The notes beneath the pieces are model-generated. The model did no database searches, was not told where the DNA came from, and worked only from the letters and a program-made list of their open reading frames with translations. Below are positions 9,020-17,994 of a DNA stretch of 64,000 nucleotides, piece by piece. This DNA is from an uncultured Lachnospiraceae bacterium (GTDB lineage: Bacteria; Bacillota; Clostridia; Lachnospirales; Lachnospiraceae), in NCBI GenBank assembly GCA_910586255.1, contig CAJUHR010000016.1, forward strand, positions 19,489 through 83,488, in the 5' to 3' direction. A program made the translations under genes and the position numbers. Numbering within the stretch: the first letter of the stretch is position 1; every line of letters starts with the position of its first letter.

Positions 9020-11452
9020 ATGGCGAAAACAGGAGATTCTCTGTATGGACATTATCGTCAGTCATATGTGTTGGGAAAAGAACTTGGTTCCGGCGGAGAA
9101 GGAACGGTATATCGGACAACAGATGAAAATTTAGTGGCAAAGATTTATAAGGATCCGAATGCCGAGACAGAGAAAAAGATATTGAGTATGCTGAAACTAA
9201 ATATTGAGATGCGGTCCCCGGGGGGAATACCGTTGATTACCTGGCCGAAGGATATCTTATATCAGGGAGGAAGCTTTGCGGGTTATGTGATGCCTTTTGC
9301 AGGAGGAGGGGAACCTATATGGAATATGGGACGGCCGGAGGGGCGAGGTAAAGTATTTCATGGGAAATACGACTGGTCAAAGGCTCTTGCGGTGGCGACA
9401 AACATTGCTTCATTGGTCTCCTATCTGCACTCCATGGGCATTGTTATCGGCGATATGAACAGTAACAATATCTTTGTCCATTCCAATGGATATGTGACAA
9501 TTATGGATGTGGACAGCTTTGACATTCAGGATAAAGATACAAAAGAGCATTTTAAATGCAAGGTGGGACGGCCGGAATTTTTGGCTCCTGAGCTGCAGGC
9601 ACGCCGTTTGTCTGAAGAATCTGCAGTATTTACACAGCAGACAGACAATTTTGCTTTGGCAGTTCATATATTCCAGTTATTATTTTATGCACATCCGTTT
9701 AATATGAAAATGCTTGACCGGAGAGAAGGCTCAAGAGGAGAAAATCAGCAGGCGGAAGCGATTGTTGAGGGAGACTGTCCTTTTATAAAACCAGGCTATG
9801 AACATATGATTCAGGCTGGTGTGCCATATATGTCCATGCTTCCGGATTATTTGCAGGAAGATTTTCGTGAAACCTTTTCTTATAATGTGCTGAACAGTGT
9901 GCAGAGAAGGGAAATGCGCACAAAAGCGGCGAAATGGTTTCAGGATCTTGGGAAACTGTATCAGGAAAAGGACAGGGAGCTGGTTCAGTGCAGCGTCAAT
10001 CCGGAGCATTATTATCTGAGATCACAGGGATGTGAGCTGTGCAGAGCAAAACAGCGGCTGGACGACCAAAATAAAAGGATTGCTCAATGGGATATTCAAA
10101 GTGTTTGTGTGAATCAGCAGCAGGCGGATGTGACCACAAATCTTAGCTCGGTATCTTCAAAAGAGCAGTGGTACAGCCATTATAAGGTGAATAACTCCCC
10201 TCTGTCCATGAGTATTCCGCTGTATGTGCGGCGCACATATCCAAATGGGGATTCCACCGAAGTTCAGAAGCTCCCTCAGACATATAAGACGGGAGACTGG
10301 ATTAGTATCGAGGGGAGTACACAGAAAGAAGAGCAAAAGCAGGCGGGGATATACACAATCGAACTGTTTGACGAAAAACAGCGGCTGCTTATACGTAACA
10401 GTATCCATATGACAGAACCGGTTGAGGCGGGACAGCCGGCAGGCGGAGGAAATGTTTCGGGAGGAAGCCAGGGGCAACCGCCGCCCGCTCCTCCAAAAGT
10501 TCCTTTTTATAAAAAACGCGGGCCAATGATTGCTGTGATTGCCGCTGCTTTTATCGCGGCAGTCTGCATGTTTGGCAATGATGATACGGATTTGGCAGTT
10601 CCGTCATCATCGCCGGAGCATACGCCCACAATTTTATCTGGTACCGGAACCACTCAGGAATGGGCAGCAAACCGGACAACCGAATCCGCTACAGAACCGT
10701 CTGAAGCTTCCAGGGAAGAAACACAGCCGACTGCGGAAGAAACAACCCAGGCTCAGGAAACAGAGAATCTTTTTATGACCGGTACGGTAGAAGCGGGAAT
10801 GCTTCACATTTTTAATTATACAGGGAGAGATGTTACCAGGATTTATATTTCTGATTCATCAGAGAATTCAGAGGGGGAGGATCTTTTAAGCAGTACACTT
10901 GGATTTGAGTACTATTTAGAAGTGAGAAATTTTGGAAATAATTATCAGTCAAACTGGAGTATGCTGGTAGTGACAGAGGACGGGAGCGGATGGCAGTTCT
11001 CCGGGTTAGATCCGGATCTGATTACATATGGTTCTGAATTACAAGTGATTTATCAGGATCATAGTGTATTTGCAGAGATTGCCAGTAATTCTCCCCGGCT
11101 GAACGGCCGGGTAATTGGGGCGGAATATAAGAATATGAACGAGCCGGTAACGCAGGCATCCACAGAAGCACAGTCGGAATACATTCTTCCTGACTCCGAC
11201 AAGCGATATTATACGAAGTCGGAATTATCCGGTTTGACACTGAATGAACTGCGGATTGCCCGAAATGAGCTTTATGCCCGTCATGGGAGAATATTTAATG
11301 ATGGAGGATTACAGGCTTATTTTGAAAGTCGTTCCTGGTATCATGGGACAATTTTATCGAATGATTTTAAGGATGAGTTGTTTTTTAATGATTATGAAAA
11401 AAAGAACCGGGATTTGATTGTAGAAGTGGAGAACGAAAAAAAGAATCAGTAA
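9020..11452 (+). CDS. Transmembrane Ser/Thr protein kinase with C-terminal YARHG domain
   Basis: An 810-residue protein. The kinase domain spans about residues 14-310: Gly-rich loop GSGGEGTV, lysine in VAKIYK, catalytic loop IGDMNSNN (Asp and Asn kept, usual HRD arginine absent), metal loop DVDSFD in place of DFG. A Cys/His cluster near residues 325-345 (CSVNPEHYY...CELC) could bind zinc. A transmembrane helix (about 500-520) is followed by a Ser/Thr/Glu-rich linker and an outside C-terminal YARHG domain (ELYARHGRIFND). The ATG at 9020 follows GGGGAG. With the next two genes it forms the kinase-PP2C-VWA triad known from E. coli yegI/pphC/yegL. Targets are unknown. Confidence 0.88.
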   Translation: MAKTGDSLYGHYRQSYVLGKELGSGGEGTVYRTTDENLVAKIYKDPNAETEKKILSMLKLNIEMRSPGGIPLITWPKDILYQGGSFAGYVMPFAGGGEPIWNMGRPEGRGKVFHGKYDWSKALAVATNIASLVSYLHSMGIVIGDMNSNNIFVHSNGYVTIMDVDSFDIQDKDTKEHFKCKVGRPEFLAPELQARRLSEESAVFTQQTDNFALAVHIFQLLFYAHPFNMKMLDRREGSRGENQQAEAIVEGDCPFIKPGYEHMIQAGVPYMSMLPDYLQEDFRETFSYNVLNSVQRREMRTKAAKWFQDLGKLYQEKDRELVQCSVNPEHYYLRSQGCELCRAKQRLDDQNKRIAQWDIQSVCVNQQQADVTTNLSSVSSKEQWYSHYKVNNSPLSMSIPLYVRRTYPNGDSTEVQKLPQTYKTGDWISIEGSTQKEEQKQAGIYTIELFDEKQRLLIRNSIHMTEPVEAGQPAGGGNVSGGSQGQPPPAPPKVPFYKKRGPMIAVIAAAFIAAVCMFGNDDTDLAVPSSSPEHTPTILSGTGTTQEWAANRTTESATEPSEASREETQPTAEETTQAQETENLFMTGTVEAGMLHIFNYTGRDVTRIYISDSSENSEGEDLLSSTLGFEYYLEVRNFGNNYQSNWSMLVVTEDGSGWQFSGLDPDLITYGSELQVIYQDHSVFAEIASNSPRLNGRVIGAEYKNMNEPVTQASTEAQSEYILPDSDKRYYTKSELSGLTLNELRIARNELYARHGRIFNDGGLQAYFESRSWYHGTILSNDFKDELFFNDYEKKNRDLIVEVENEKKNQ

Positions 11453-11469
11453 GGGAGGTGAGCTGCCGA

Positions 11470-12900
11470 ATGAATATGAATCAATCAGGGAGAACGGGAA
11501 TCTATCCGCAGGATTTGCTGCAAAGCCTGCCGCCGAGGCAGGAAGGAAAATGGGCAAGAAATTCTAAATTTTCAGCTTTTGCGGTCTCCCTCCAGGGCTC
11601 TTCCCATGTCCAAAAGGGAATTCCCTGTCAGGATTACAGCGATATTCGTATTTTAGACGGATGCGGCATCATAATCGGCGGAATCGCAGATGGTGTGGGA
11701 AGCTGCCCATTGTCCCATTGGGGAGCATATATTGCCGTCAATGAGGCGCTGAATTATGTGGAGGACAAAATCAGGGGATATGAAAGAGCGCCGGGGGAAC
11801 CGGAGATTAATCAGATTTTAAATGATGCGTTCCGCTATGCAGAGGATATGGTGGCAGGGGCGGCAGACGCGGCGGGACAGGCGGTGCACAATCTCCAGTC
11901 CACCTTGACGGTGGCGGTCTATGACGGCTCGAATTTATACTGTTGCCATGTAGGTGATGACGGTGTGGTGGCCCAGCAGCAAAATGGCGAAGTAAAGCTG
12001 GCTACCAACCGCTTAAAGGGGGAGGAGGCCAGCAGTGTCTATCCGCTGCAGACCGGAAACTGGGAGGTTACCAAGATAAGAAATGCCGTTGCAGGCTTTG
12101 TGATGGCCACAGATGGTGTTTTGGATGCATTTGCATTGATGTATCCGGATTATGATAATATTAATTATTTTAACCGTATCTATTATCCTTTTATGGAGCC
12201 GGCTTTATATGGAATGACAGATAAAACAGCGGCTGATGCAGCGAGAAAGACGTTGGAGTTTTACCAAAAATATTTGAAGAGTGAGGGATACCGGGCAAAA
12301 GTTACGGATGATCTTACATTGGTGGCAGTGACGGCTCCGGCGGTGCTGGAAAAATCGGTGCATCCGAAATTTGATGCAGAGACCTGGAACAACATAGAGC
12401 GGGAAAATGAACGAAAAAAGGCAGTGGCTCTCGGATATACCATTCCACAGAGCCAATCCGTTCCGGAGACGGTTCCAAACAGGGTTCCGGAGTATTTAAC
12501 GGTGGAAAGAACGTCAAGATCTCCGGCGTATTCCACGGGGGACCCGGCAAGAAGGAGTTCTGGCAGACTTTTGGCAGAAGAGGATAAAGTGAAAAAAAAA
12601 AGAAGCAGGAAATCACCGGGTGACCACATATTTTTATTGTTTGCTGTGCTTGTGACGTTAATTGTTGTTTTAATTGCAGCGATTGCTGTTTTGGGATTCC
12701 TTTATTTTAAGAAACCTTTTAAAACAGGAGATACGGAAACATCGGATAAAATAGTGAGTGAGGAGATGACAGAAGAGCTGATTGCCACAATAGAAGAAAC
12801 AGTAAAACTGGAAAAAATGATAAAAGCAACGGATTCAAATGCTGTCATGGAAACAGATGAAGAGCAGACAAAGGAACCGCAAACGGAATATAGTGAATGA
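11470..12900 (+). CDS. PP2C-family protein phosphatase with C-terminal membrane anchor
   Basis: A 476-residue protein. PP2C metal-binding motifs are present: IADGVGS near residue 72, CHVGDDG near 162, ATDGVLDAF near 218 and TDDLTLV near 280. A linker leads to one transmembrane helix (about 387-412) and a short acidic Glu/Thr-rich tail that would lie outside. It should reverse phosphorylation by the upstream kinase at the membrane. The start at 11470 follows GGGAGG with normal spacing. The stop lies 17 bases before the VWA gene start. The family is secure; pairing with the kinase is inferred from adjacency and from the known E. coli triad. Confidence 0.88.
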   Translation: MNMNQSGRTGIYPQDLLQSLPPRQEGKWARNSKFSAFAVSLQGSSHVQKGIPCQDYSDIRILDGCGIIIGGIADGVGSCPLSHWGAYIAVNEALNYVEDKIRGYERAPGEPEINQILNDAFRYAEDMVAGAADAAGQAVHNLQSTLTVAVYDGSNLYCCHVGDDGVVAQQQNGEVKLATNRLKGEEASSVYPLQTGNWEVTKIRNAVAGFVMATDGVLDAFALMYPDYDNINYFNRIYYPFMEPALYGMTDKTAADAARKTLEFYQKYLKSEGYRAKVTDDLTLVAVTAPAVLEKSVHPKFDAETWNNIERENERKKAVALGYTIPQSQSVPETVPNRVPEYLTVERTSRSPAYSTGDPARRSSGRLLAEEDKVKKKRSRKSPGDHIFLLFAVLVTLIVVLIAAIAVLGFLYFKKPFKTGDTETSDKIVSEEMTEELIATIEETVKLEKMIKATDSNAVMETDEEQTKEPQTEYSE

Positions 12901-12917
12901 CAAAGGAGAGAGTGGAT

Positions 12918-13604
12918 ATGGAAGACAGGATGCCTTTAAGCTATGAGGATATGATTCCGCAAAATATTGGCGAGAAGCATGTGGCGTGTGTGCTGTTGGT
13001 GGATATTTCGGGGTCAATGAATGGGCGGTCCATTGCAGAATTGAATGAGGGCCTGCAGGAGTTTGGAAGAGCTTTGGCACAGGACGGACAGGCAAGAGGA
13101 TGTGCGGATGTATGCATTATCAGCTTCAATACAGGTGTACAGACAGTGGTACCCTTTTGCCCTGCGGTGAATTACATGGCGCCTCAGCTTTCCGCCGGAG
13201 GCCTGACCTGCATGAATCAGGCGATTCTCGAAGGGCTGAATGCCATAGAGGAGAGGAAAAACCTTTATAAGAGCTATGGGATTCCCTACTTCCGTCCCTG
13301 GATATTTTTGCTGACAGACGGGGAGCCTACGGATACAGAGAACGAGGGGGCTGCAAAACAGAGGCTTTGGGATGCGGTTAACAGCAAAAAGGTGAACTTT
13401 TTTCCAATGGGTATCGGAAACGCTAATATTGCAAAGCTGAAAGGCTATACAGCCGGCGGAAACGGAATGGTGTTAAAGGCAAGTGAGAAAGAGTTTAAAG
13501 AAGCTTTTGTGTGGTTGTCCAGCAGCATCAGCATGGTTACGAATTCCATCGGAGAGTCTGCGGTACAGCCGCCTCAGATGCCTCCCATGATTGAAATTTT
13601 GTAG
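12918..13604 (+). CDS. VWA-domain protein, TerY/YegL-like
   Basis: A 228-residue protein consisting of one von Willebrand A domain. The metal-ion-dependent adhesion site is intact: DISGSMNG near residue 30, a Thr in LTCMNQAI, and TDGEPTD near 140. This domain binds protein ligands through a divalent metal. In TerY-P and YegL loci it is the third member beside a kinase and a PP2C phosphatase. The ATG at 12918 has AAAGGAG at proper spacing. An in-frame ATG at 12897 overlaps the phosphatase stop but has no ribosome site. There is no signal peptide, so it is likely cytoplasmic. Confidence 0.88.
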   Translation: MEDRMPLSYEDMIPQNIGEKHVACVLLVDISGSMNGRSIAELNEGLQEFGRALAQDGQARGCADVCIISFNTGVQTVVPFCPAVNYMAPQLSAGGLTCMNQAILEGLNAIEERKNLYKSYGIPYFRPWIFLLTDGEPTDTENEGAAKQRLWDAVNSKKVNFFPMGIGNANIAKLKGYTAGGNGMVLKASEKEFKEAFVWLSSSISMVTNSIGESAVQPPQMPPMIEIL

Positions 13605-13637
13605 GCAAGTATGTCCATAATACGAAAGGAACAGTAG

Positions 13638-15197
13638 ATGAAAAAGAGTATTGAAAAGATGTGGCTTAGGGTGTTGATTACTTGCCTGTTTGTCTTAGAA
13701 TTAACCGTTTGTTCTCTGGCAGAATCACAAGAAAATCCAACTGCAAATGCCCGAAATGGAGTTGTCCGGATTTTGGCAATTTGTGAAGACGGCTGTCTTT
13801 GGACGGGATCCGGTTTTGGTGTTGGTAAGGCAGGAGAAGAGACGGATATTTTTGTCACCAACTGGCATGTTGTGGAAAAACCTTGTGACCATGGAGTAAA
13901 TGTGGCAGAGTTTTATATCCTTTTAGATAACCATGCAGTTAATTATATGAAAGTTAATCGTGACCGAATGATCAAATGCAGGATGGTGGAAACTACAGAT
14001 TCAACTAGAGGAATTCCCGATTATGCGGTAATTCAGGCAGAAAGAAAGGTTCCGGATCGTATTGCTTTGCCACTTTTGTCTAGGGACCAATGTAGTGTAT
14101 CCCAGAAGGTTATTGCTATTGGATTTCCAGGTTCCGCAGATTTGGCAAATGCCAATGCATATATAGCGGCTGAAGTGTCAGAAGTGACTTCTACGGACGG
14201 GTCTATTTCCCGTATGCTGGATAATTTTGATGATGGTCCATATGAGGTTATTGAGCATACAGCACGGATTAACAGCGGCAATTCCGGAGGTCCGCTGATT
14301 ACAGAAAACGGTGCGGTAATCGGGATAAATACATATAAATACAGGGATTCATCGGAGCCAGGAGAATATTATGTTGCTGTTTCCATTGACTATGCGATCA
14401 AAGCTCTGAATGATTATAATATTCCCTATGACATTTATTCGGAAGAGGTGCCGGCAGAAGAAAGCTCTTTCCCATGGGCAGGAATTGCTATTGTGGTTCT
14501 TATTGCTGCCATTGTGGGAGTCGTCTTAAAGAAAAAGAAGGGACTGTCCCCCCGGACGGTGGCTGCTTCTCAAGCGGCAGCGACCCAGCCGCCCTATCAG
14601 CAGCCCCAGTATAACCAGCAACCCCAGCCGTCCTATCAGCAGCCCCAGTATAACCAGCAGCCGCAGCCGTCCTATCAGCAGCCTCAGTATAACCAGCAGC
14701 CGCAGCAGCCCTATCAGCAGCCTCAGTATAGTCAGCCCCAGTCTTCTTATCAACAGCCCCGGCATAGTCAGCCCCAGCCGCCGTACCAGCAGAATCAGTA
14801 CGCCCAACCATCACAGCAATATCAACAGGCACAGGCAAATCAACAGGCAGCTTCAGCAGGAGGTTATGCCAGGCAGGCAGGCGGTTCACAGCTGAAATTG
14901 AAAGGAACGAAGGGATGCTTTGAGGGACGTATGTTTGCTTTCAGCAAGGACCGCTACCAATTTGGTACAAATGAGTCCTGCAAGCTGAAATATCCTTCCA
15001 AAACTCCTGGAATCAGCCCGGTACACTGTGAATTATTGATTCAAAACGGCAGCTTTTATTTAGTTGACTTAGGATCTCAGTTTGGAACTTACATAAATGG
15101 CAAAAAAATTGCTCCTAACCAATCTTATCCATTAAAAGCAGGAGATACCATCTGTCTGGCTTCTGCACAGGAAGCTTTTCAGGTAGTAAACAATTAA
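13638..15197 (+). CDS. Extracytoplasmic trypsin-like serine protease with cytoplasmic FHA domain
   Basis: A 519-residue protein. A signal-like hydrophobic segment (about residues 9-27) precedes a trypsin-fold domain with a complete triad: His77 (NWHVV), Asp128 (PDYAV) and Ser216 (GNSGGP). A transmembrane helix (about 277-297) ends in a Lys run. A Gln/Pro/Tyr-rich repeat linker (about 315-410) and an FHA domain (about 418-518, with SPVHCELL and LGSQFGTYING) follow. By the positive-inside rule the protease is outside and the FHA inside. FHA domains bind phosphothreonine, so the nearby kinase could control or recruit this protease. Domain calls are strong; the regulatory link is inference. Confidence 0.88.
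   Translation: MKKSIEKMWLRVLITCLFVLELTVCSLAESQENPTANARNGVVRILAICEDGCLWTGSGFGVGKAGEETDIFVTNWHVVEKPCDHGVNVAEFYILLDNHAVNYMKVNRDRMIKCRMVETTDSTRGIPDYAVIQAERKVPDRIALPLLSRDQCSVSQKVIAIGFPGSADLANANAYIAAEVSEVTSTDGSISRMLDNFDDGPYEVIEHTARINSGNSGGPLITENGAVIGINTYKYRDSSEPGEYYVAVSIDYAIKALNDYNIPYDIYSEEVPAEESSFPWAGIAIVVLIAAIVGVVLKKKKGLSPRTVAASQAAATQPPYQQPQYNQQPQPSYQQPQYNQQPQPSYQQPQYNQQPQQPYQQPQYSQPQSSYQQPRHSQPQPPYQQNQYAQPSQQYQQAQANQQAASAGGYARQAGGSQLKLKGTKGCFEGRMFAFSKDRYQFGTNESCKLKYPSKTPGISPVHCELLIQNGSFYLVDLGSQFGTYINGKKIAPNQSYPLKAGDTICLASAQEAFQVVNN
14595..14750 (+). repeat. In-frame 39-base tandem repeat, four units
   Basis: Units beginning TATCAGCAGCC recur at 14595, 14634, 14673 and 14712, encoding about YQQPQYNQQPQPS each. 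The last unit is divergent. The array forms the flexible linker between the membrane helix and FHA domain of the protease gene, and copy number could change by slippage. Confidence 0.85.
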
Positions 15198-15213
15198 GGG
15201 GGATATGCTTGAT

Positions 15214-16722
15214 ATGAAGCCAGTGATTATATGCTTTGTGGCAGGTTCTCTGCTTTTGACCGGGTGTACCCCGAAACAAGGGGAGTCGGCTGCAGAAGCC
15301 ATCGGAACAATCCAGGAGGCTGCAGAAGTAACATTGGAAAAAGAAAGTGAAACAGAAGAGGAGACTGCACAAGAGGAAACAACCGAAGAAATAGCAAAAG
15401 AAACAGCTAAAGAAACTGCAAAAGAAGAGACAGAAGAGACAACCGAGGAAGTGGTAAAAGACCCGGAGGTGTTGTTTTTTGACACATTTTTTAAAGATCG
15501 GGGAAACAGGGGATTTTTGTACTCAGAATATAAGCAGCCGCAGGATATTAATTTAGATGAATTGTATTATACCGGCGCCGGCCTGGAACAACATTCCATG
15601 GAAGAGGAAGAGCGAACAGCCTACGAAGAGGCTAGTGGCTGGCGTATCCAATATGATATGATCCGTCTGACTGCCGGCCAGATTAATCAGCATTTGCAGG
15701 AAAAGACGGGACTTACCCTAAAACAGATGAACACAAAGTTTGAGAATTGGATTTATCTTCCGGATTATGACTGCTACTATTTCCAGGTCAGCGATACCAA
15801 TGATATTTTTGATGAATGTACGGAAGTGATCCACTTAGACAGCAGTACGGTGCAGGTAAAATACAATTGTATAGATAAAAAATCGGGAGTTGTTACGCTG
15901 AAAAAACAGGGAGAGGAGTATCTTTTTCTTGCCAATGAGTATGAGGAGGTTTTTAAATATTCGGACAGACAGGAAAAAATCAGCCTGAATGACAGTTGGG
16001 AATACAGCGAATTTTCTAAAATTTCCACAGGGACAGCGGTTCTCTATCATACAAACCGTAAAGAGCCGAAAGAAATCGTGGTTTGTGTGAATGCAGGACA
16101 TGGCACCGAAGGGGGCGGAAGCGTAAAAACTTCCTGCCACCCGGATCAATCGCCTAAGGTTACCGGTGGTTCCACAGGGGCCGGAGCATATACCGCAGCT
16201 GCTGTGTCAGCGGGAACAACATTTCTCGATGGCACTCCTGAAGCCCAGGTGACGCTGGCAGCAGCGAAAAAGCTAAGAAACCGATTGCTGCAAAAAGGAT
16301 ATGATGTTTTAATGATCCGTGACAGTGAGGATGTCCAGTTGGACAATATTGCACGGACTGTCTTGGCCAATAATAATGCAGACTGCCATATCGCGCTGCA
16401 TTGGGATTCTACGGAAAACGATAAGGGAGCATTCTTTATGGGGGTTCCGGACATTGCCTCTTATCGCTTGATGGAGCCAGTTGCCTCCCATTGGGAAGAA
16501 CATGAATTACTGGGAGAATGCCTGATTACGGGCTTGGAAAAGGGCGGGATAAAAATATTTTCTGAGGGAAGGATGGCCATGGATTTGACACAGACTTCCT
16601 ATTCTGCCATACCATCGGTGGATATTGAATTAGGAGATCGGGCATCCGGCCATTCCGGGGAGCAACTGGACAAACTGGCGGATGGCCTTGCCCAGGGGAT
16701 TGATTTGTTTTTTGAACAATAA
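15214..16722 (+). CDS. Lipoprotein N-acetylmuramoyl-L-alanine amidase (Amidase_3)
   Basis: A 502-residue protein. A signal peptide ends in lipobox LLTGC, with Cys18 the likely lipidated residue. A Glu/Thr/Lys-rich tether (about 30-85) and a family-specific middle region follow. The amidase domain runs from about residue 287 to the end: zinc ligand in VNAGHG, a further His in ALHWDS, and catalytic Glu in SVDIELGDRAS. Enzymes of this fold cut peptide stems from muramic acid in peptidoglycan. It is the last gene of the run, 16 bases after the protease-FHA gene, and points to action at the cell wall. The ATG at 15214 is preferred over 15205 for ribosome-site spacing. Confidence 0.87.
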   Translation: MKPVIICFVAGSLLLTGCTPKQGESAAEAIGTIQEAAEVTLEKESETEEETAQEETTEEIAKETAKETAKEETEETTEEVVKDPEVLFFDTFFKDRGNRGFLYSEYKQPQDINLDELYYTGAGLEQHSMEEEERTAYEEASGWRIQYDMIRLTAGQINQHLQEKTGLTLKQMNTKFENWIYLPDYDCYYFQVSDTNDIFDECTEVIHLDSSTVQVKYNCIDKKSGVVTLKKQGEEYLFLANEYEEVFKYSDRQEKISLNDSWEYSEFSKISTGTAVLYHTNRKEPKEIVVCVNAGHGTEGGGSVKTSCHPDQSPKVTGGSTGAGAYTAAAVSAGTTFLDGTPEAQVTLAAAKKLRNRLLQKGYDVLMIRDSEDVQLDNIARTVLANNNADCHIALHWDSTENDKGAFFMGVPDIASYRLMEPVASHWEEHELLGECLITGLEKGGIKIFSEGRMAMDLTQTSYSAIPSVDIELGDRASGHSGEQLDKLADGLAQGIDLFFEQ

Positions 16723-16733
16723 GATAATTAAAT

Positions 16734-16793
16734 GGGCACTGATAGCAGGTGATTTATTCACCGAAATTTATACAATGCTGTATTAGTGCCCCC
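16734..16793 (+). terminator. Possible stem-loop ending the cluster
   Basis: GGGCACT...AGTGCCC frame an imperfect hairpin with an inner GGTGA/TCACC hairpin, directly after the amidase stop. No T-tract follows, so it may be a transcript end or only an inverted repeat. Confidence 0.35.
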
Positions 16794-16839
16794 TCCGATG
16801 CTGGCAGTGTGATTACTGGCCGGATGGAGCACTGGATAC

Positions 16840-17284
16840 TTATTTTAATAATGCCATAAACTTATCCGGACTGTAAATCTTTGCTTTCGCCATCTTAAAA
16901 TCCTTGAAGTTACATGTTACCAGACAATCTGCATCCGCCACTTTTGCACATTCATCTTGCAGACAATCCTCAAAATCTTTAAATTGTACAATATCTATAA
17001 TTTAATATGACATTCGTATTAATTAATGCTGCCATATTTTTTCCTATAGCCTCCCTTCCGACTTGCTCATAGCCATAATCTTTCGGAAAAGGATACTTCT
17101 TTTTTAATTCTTCCATGTGTAAAAATGCCTGTCTTTTTTCAGCTACTGGATTTTGAGTCTCAGATATTTTCTCTGTATTTTTCGTGACTATGTTAAAACG
17201 TTTAATCATCTCTATAAAGAACTTGATGCTGTTATCATCTGGCAACGAATCAATCATAGCATACGCTTCCTGCCGCAGAGTCAT
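16840..17284 (-). pseudogene. Decayed antitoxin and PIN-toxin pair
   Basis: Reading leftwards from 17284, an antitoxin-like protein (starts MTLRQEAYAMIDSL, ends near GREAIGK) runs into a PIN start (MAALINTNVILNY) in one frame. Adding one A to the six-A run at 17037-17042 would close the antitoxin with a stop overlapping the PIN start, so a one-base loss fused them. The PIN gene is then broken. The sequence jumps to its C-terminal part in another frame (VQFKDFEDCLQDECAKVADAD, ending at 16840), so the middle of the toxin is deleted. Both halves are typical of PIN-type toxin-antitoxin modules. It is probably inactive. Confidence 0.75.
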
Positions 17285-17286
17285 GT

Positions 17287-17871
17287 ATTTTGCCTCAGAC
17301 GTGCTGGAGGCCGGCCCGAAGGCTGTGGATTTCTATTTTCATGAGGTTCTTCCTCTGGGCCTTCCTGCCATGCAGAAGTTTGTGGACATTACAATCGTGG
17401 AGACGGCCCTGGCCAGTGCTTCTGAGTGGAGTCTGACACTGTAGGCAGAGAGTACTTAAAAGGCAGGCAGGTTCCGGACACAACGGAAATCTGGTGTCCG
17501 GACGCAGCTTTGGAGGCTCGGATACTTTGGCGACCAGCTACATTCTTTCCAATGCAGTGAAAAAGCTGGCGGAGCATCTGGGACTGTCCCAGGTGACCTG
17601 CGGCCTGGAGGCAGAGCTGGAGGGGGAGATTCTTAAGGTGACAAAGGAGCTGGAGAATGGCAGGGCAGTGATTGGTGTGAAGCTGTCTTGTCTTGTGACC
17701 TTTACCAAGCCTGTCTGGGATTTGTGCTATCCCACCCATGTGAAGAAAATTTTTGTTCCGAAAAAGAAGGCTGGAGGTGTAAAAATTCGGGAAGAGACAG
17801 GCAGGAAAAAGGATATTATTATCCGGGGAGGGGAGAATATAAGCAGCACGGAAATTGAAGATATCGGTTAA
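17287..17871 (+). pseudogene. Mosaic gene remnant with acyl-CoA synthetase-like tail
   Basis: Two open stretches in different frames (to a stop near 17444, and 17494-17871) lack convincing starts. The first (contains AVDFYFHEVLPLGLPAM) and most of the second are of no family I can name. The last 25 residues include GRKKDIIIRGGENIS, the C-terminal motif of AMP-forming acyl-CoA synthetases, out of context. The region looks like joined fragments of at least two genes. No functional product is supported. Confidence 0.5.
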
Positions 17872-17881
17872 AAAAATCCTC

Positions 17882-17910
17882 TTGACTTTTCCGTGGAAAG
17901 TGGATAGAAT
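17882..17910 (+). promoter_or_regulatory. Promoter of the pheST leader
   Basis: TTGACT and TAGAAT are separated by 17 bases, a good sigma-A promoter upstream of the T-box leader. Transcription would start near 17917. Confidence 0.65.
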
Positions 17911-17994
17911 GAAATACAGGTTTTGCAGAAAATGATAAAGGCAAGGAACATGTCATACTCGTGAGTATATTCATTTGTCCAGTGATGCTGGCAA

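Noticed and set aside
14595..14750. Regular repeats that could suggest a CRISPR array
   Set aside because: The units are contiguous, in frame and encode a Gln/Pro linker, with no spacers and no cas genes.
14500..14889. Long reverse-strand open frames over the protease linker
   Set aside because: They are antisense images of the 39-base repeat array. The forward frame has clear protease and FHA domains.
232..16722. Prophage or conjugative element
   Set aside because: HerA-like ATPase and amidase can occur in both, but no integrase, capsid, portal, relaxase or VirB/Tra genes are present.
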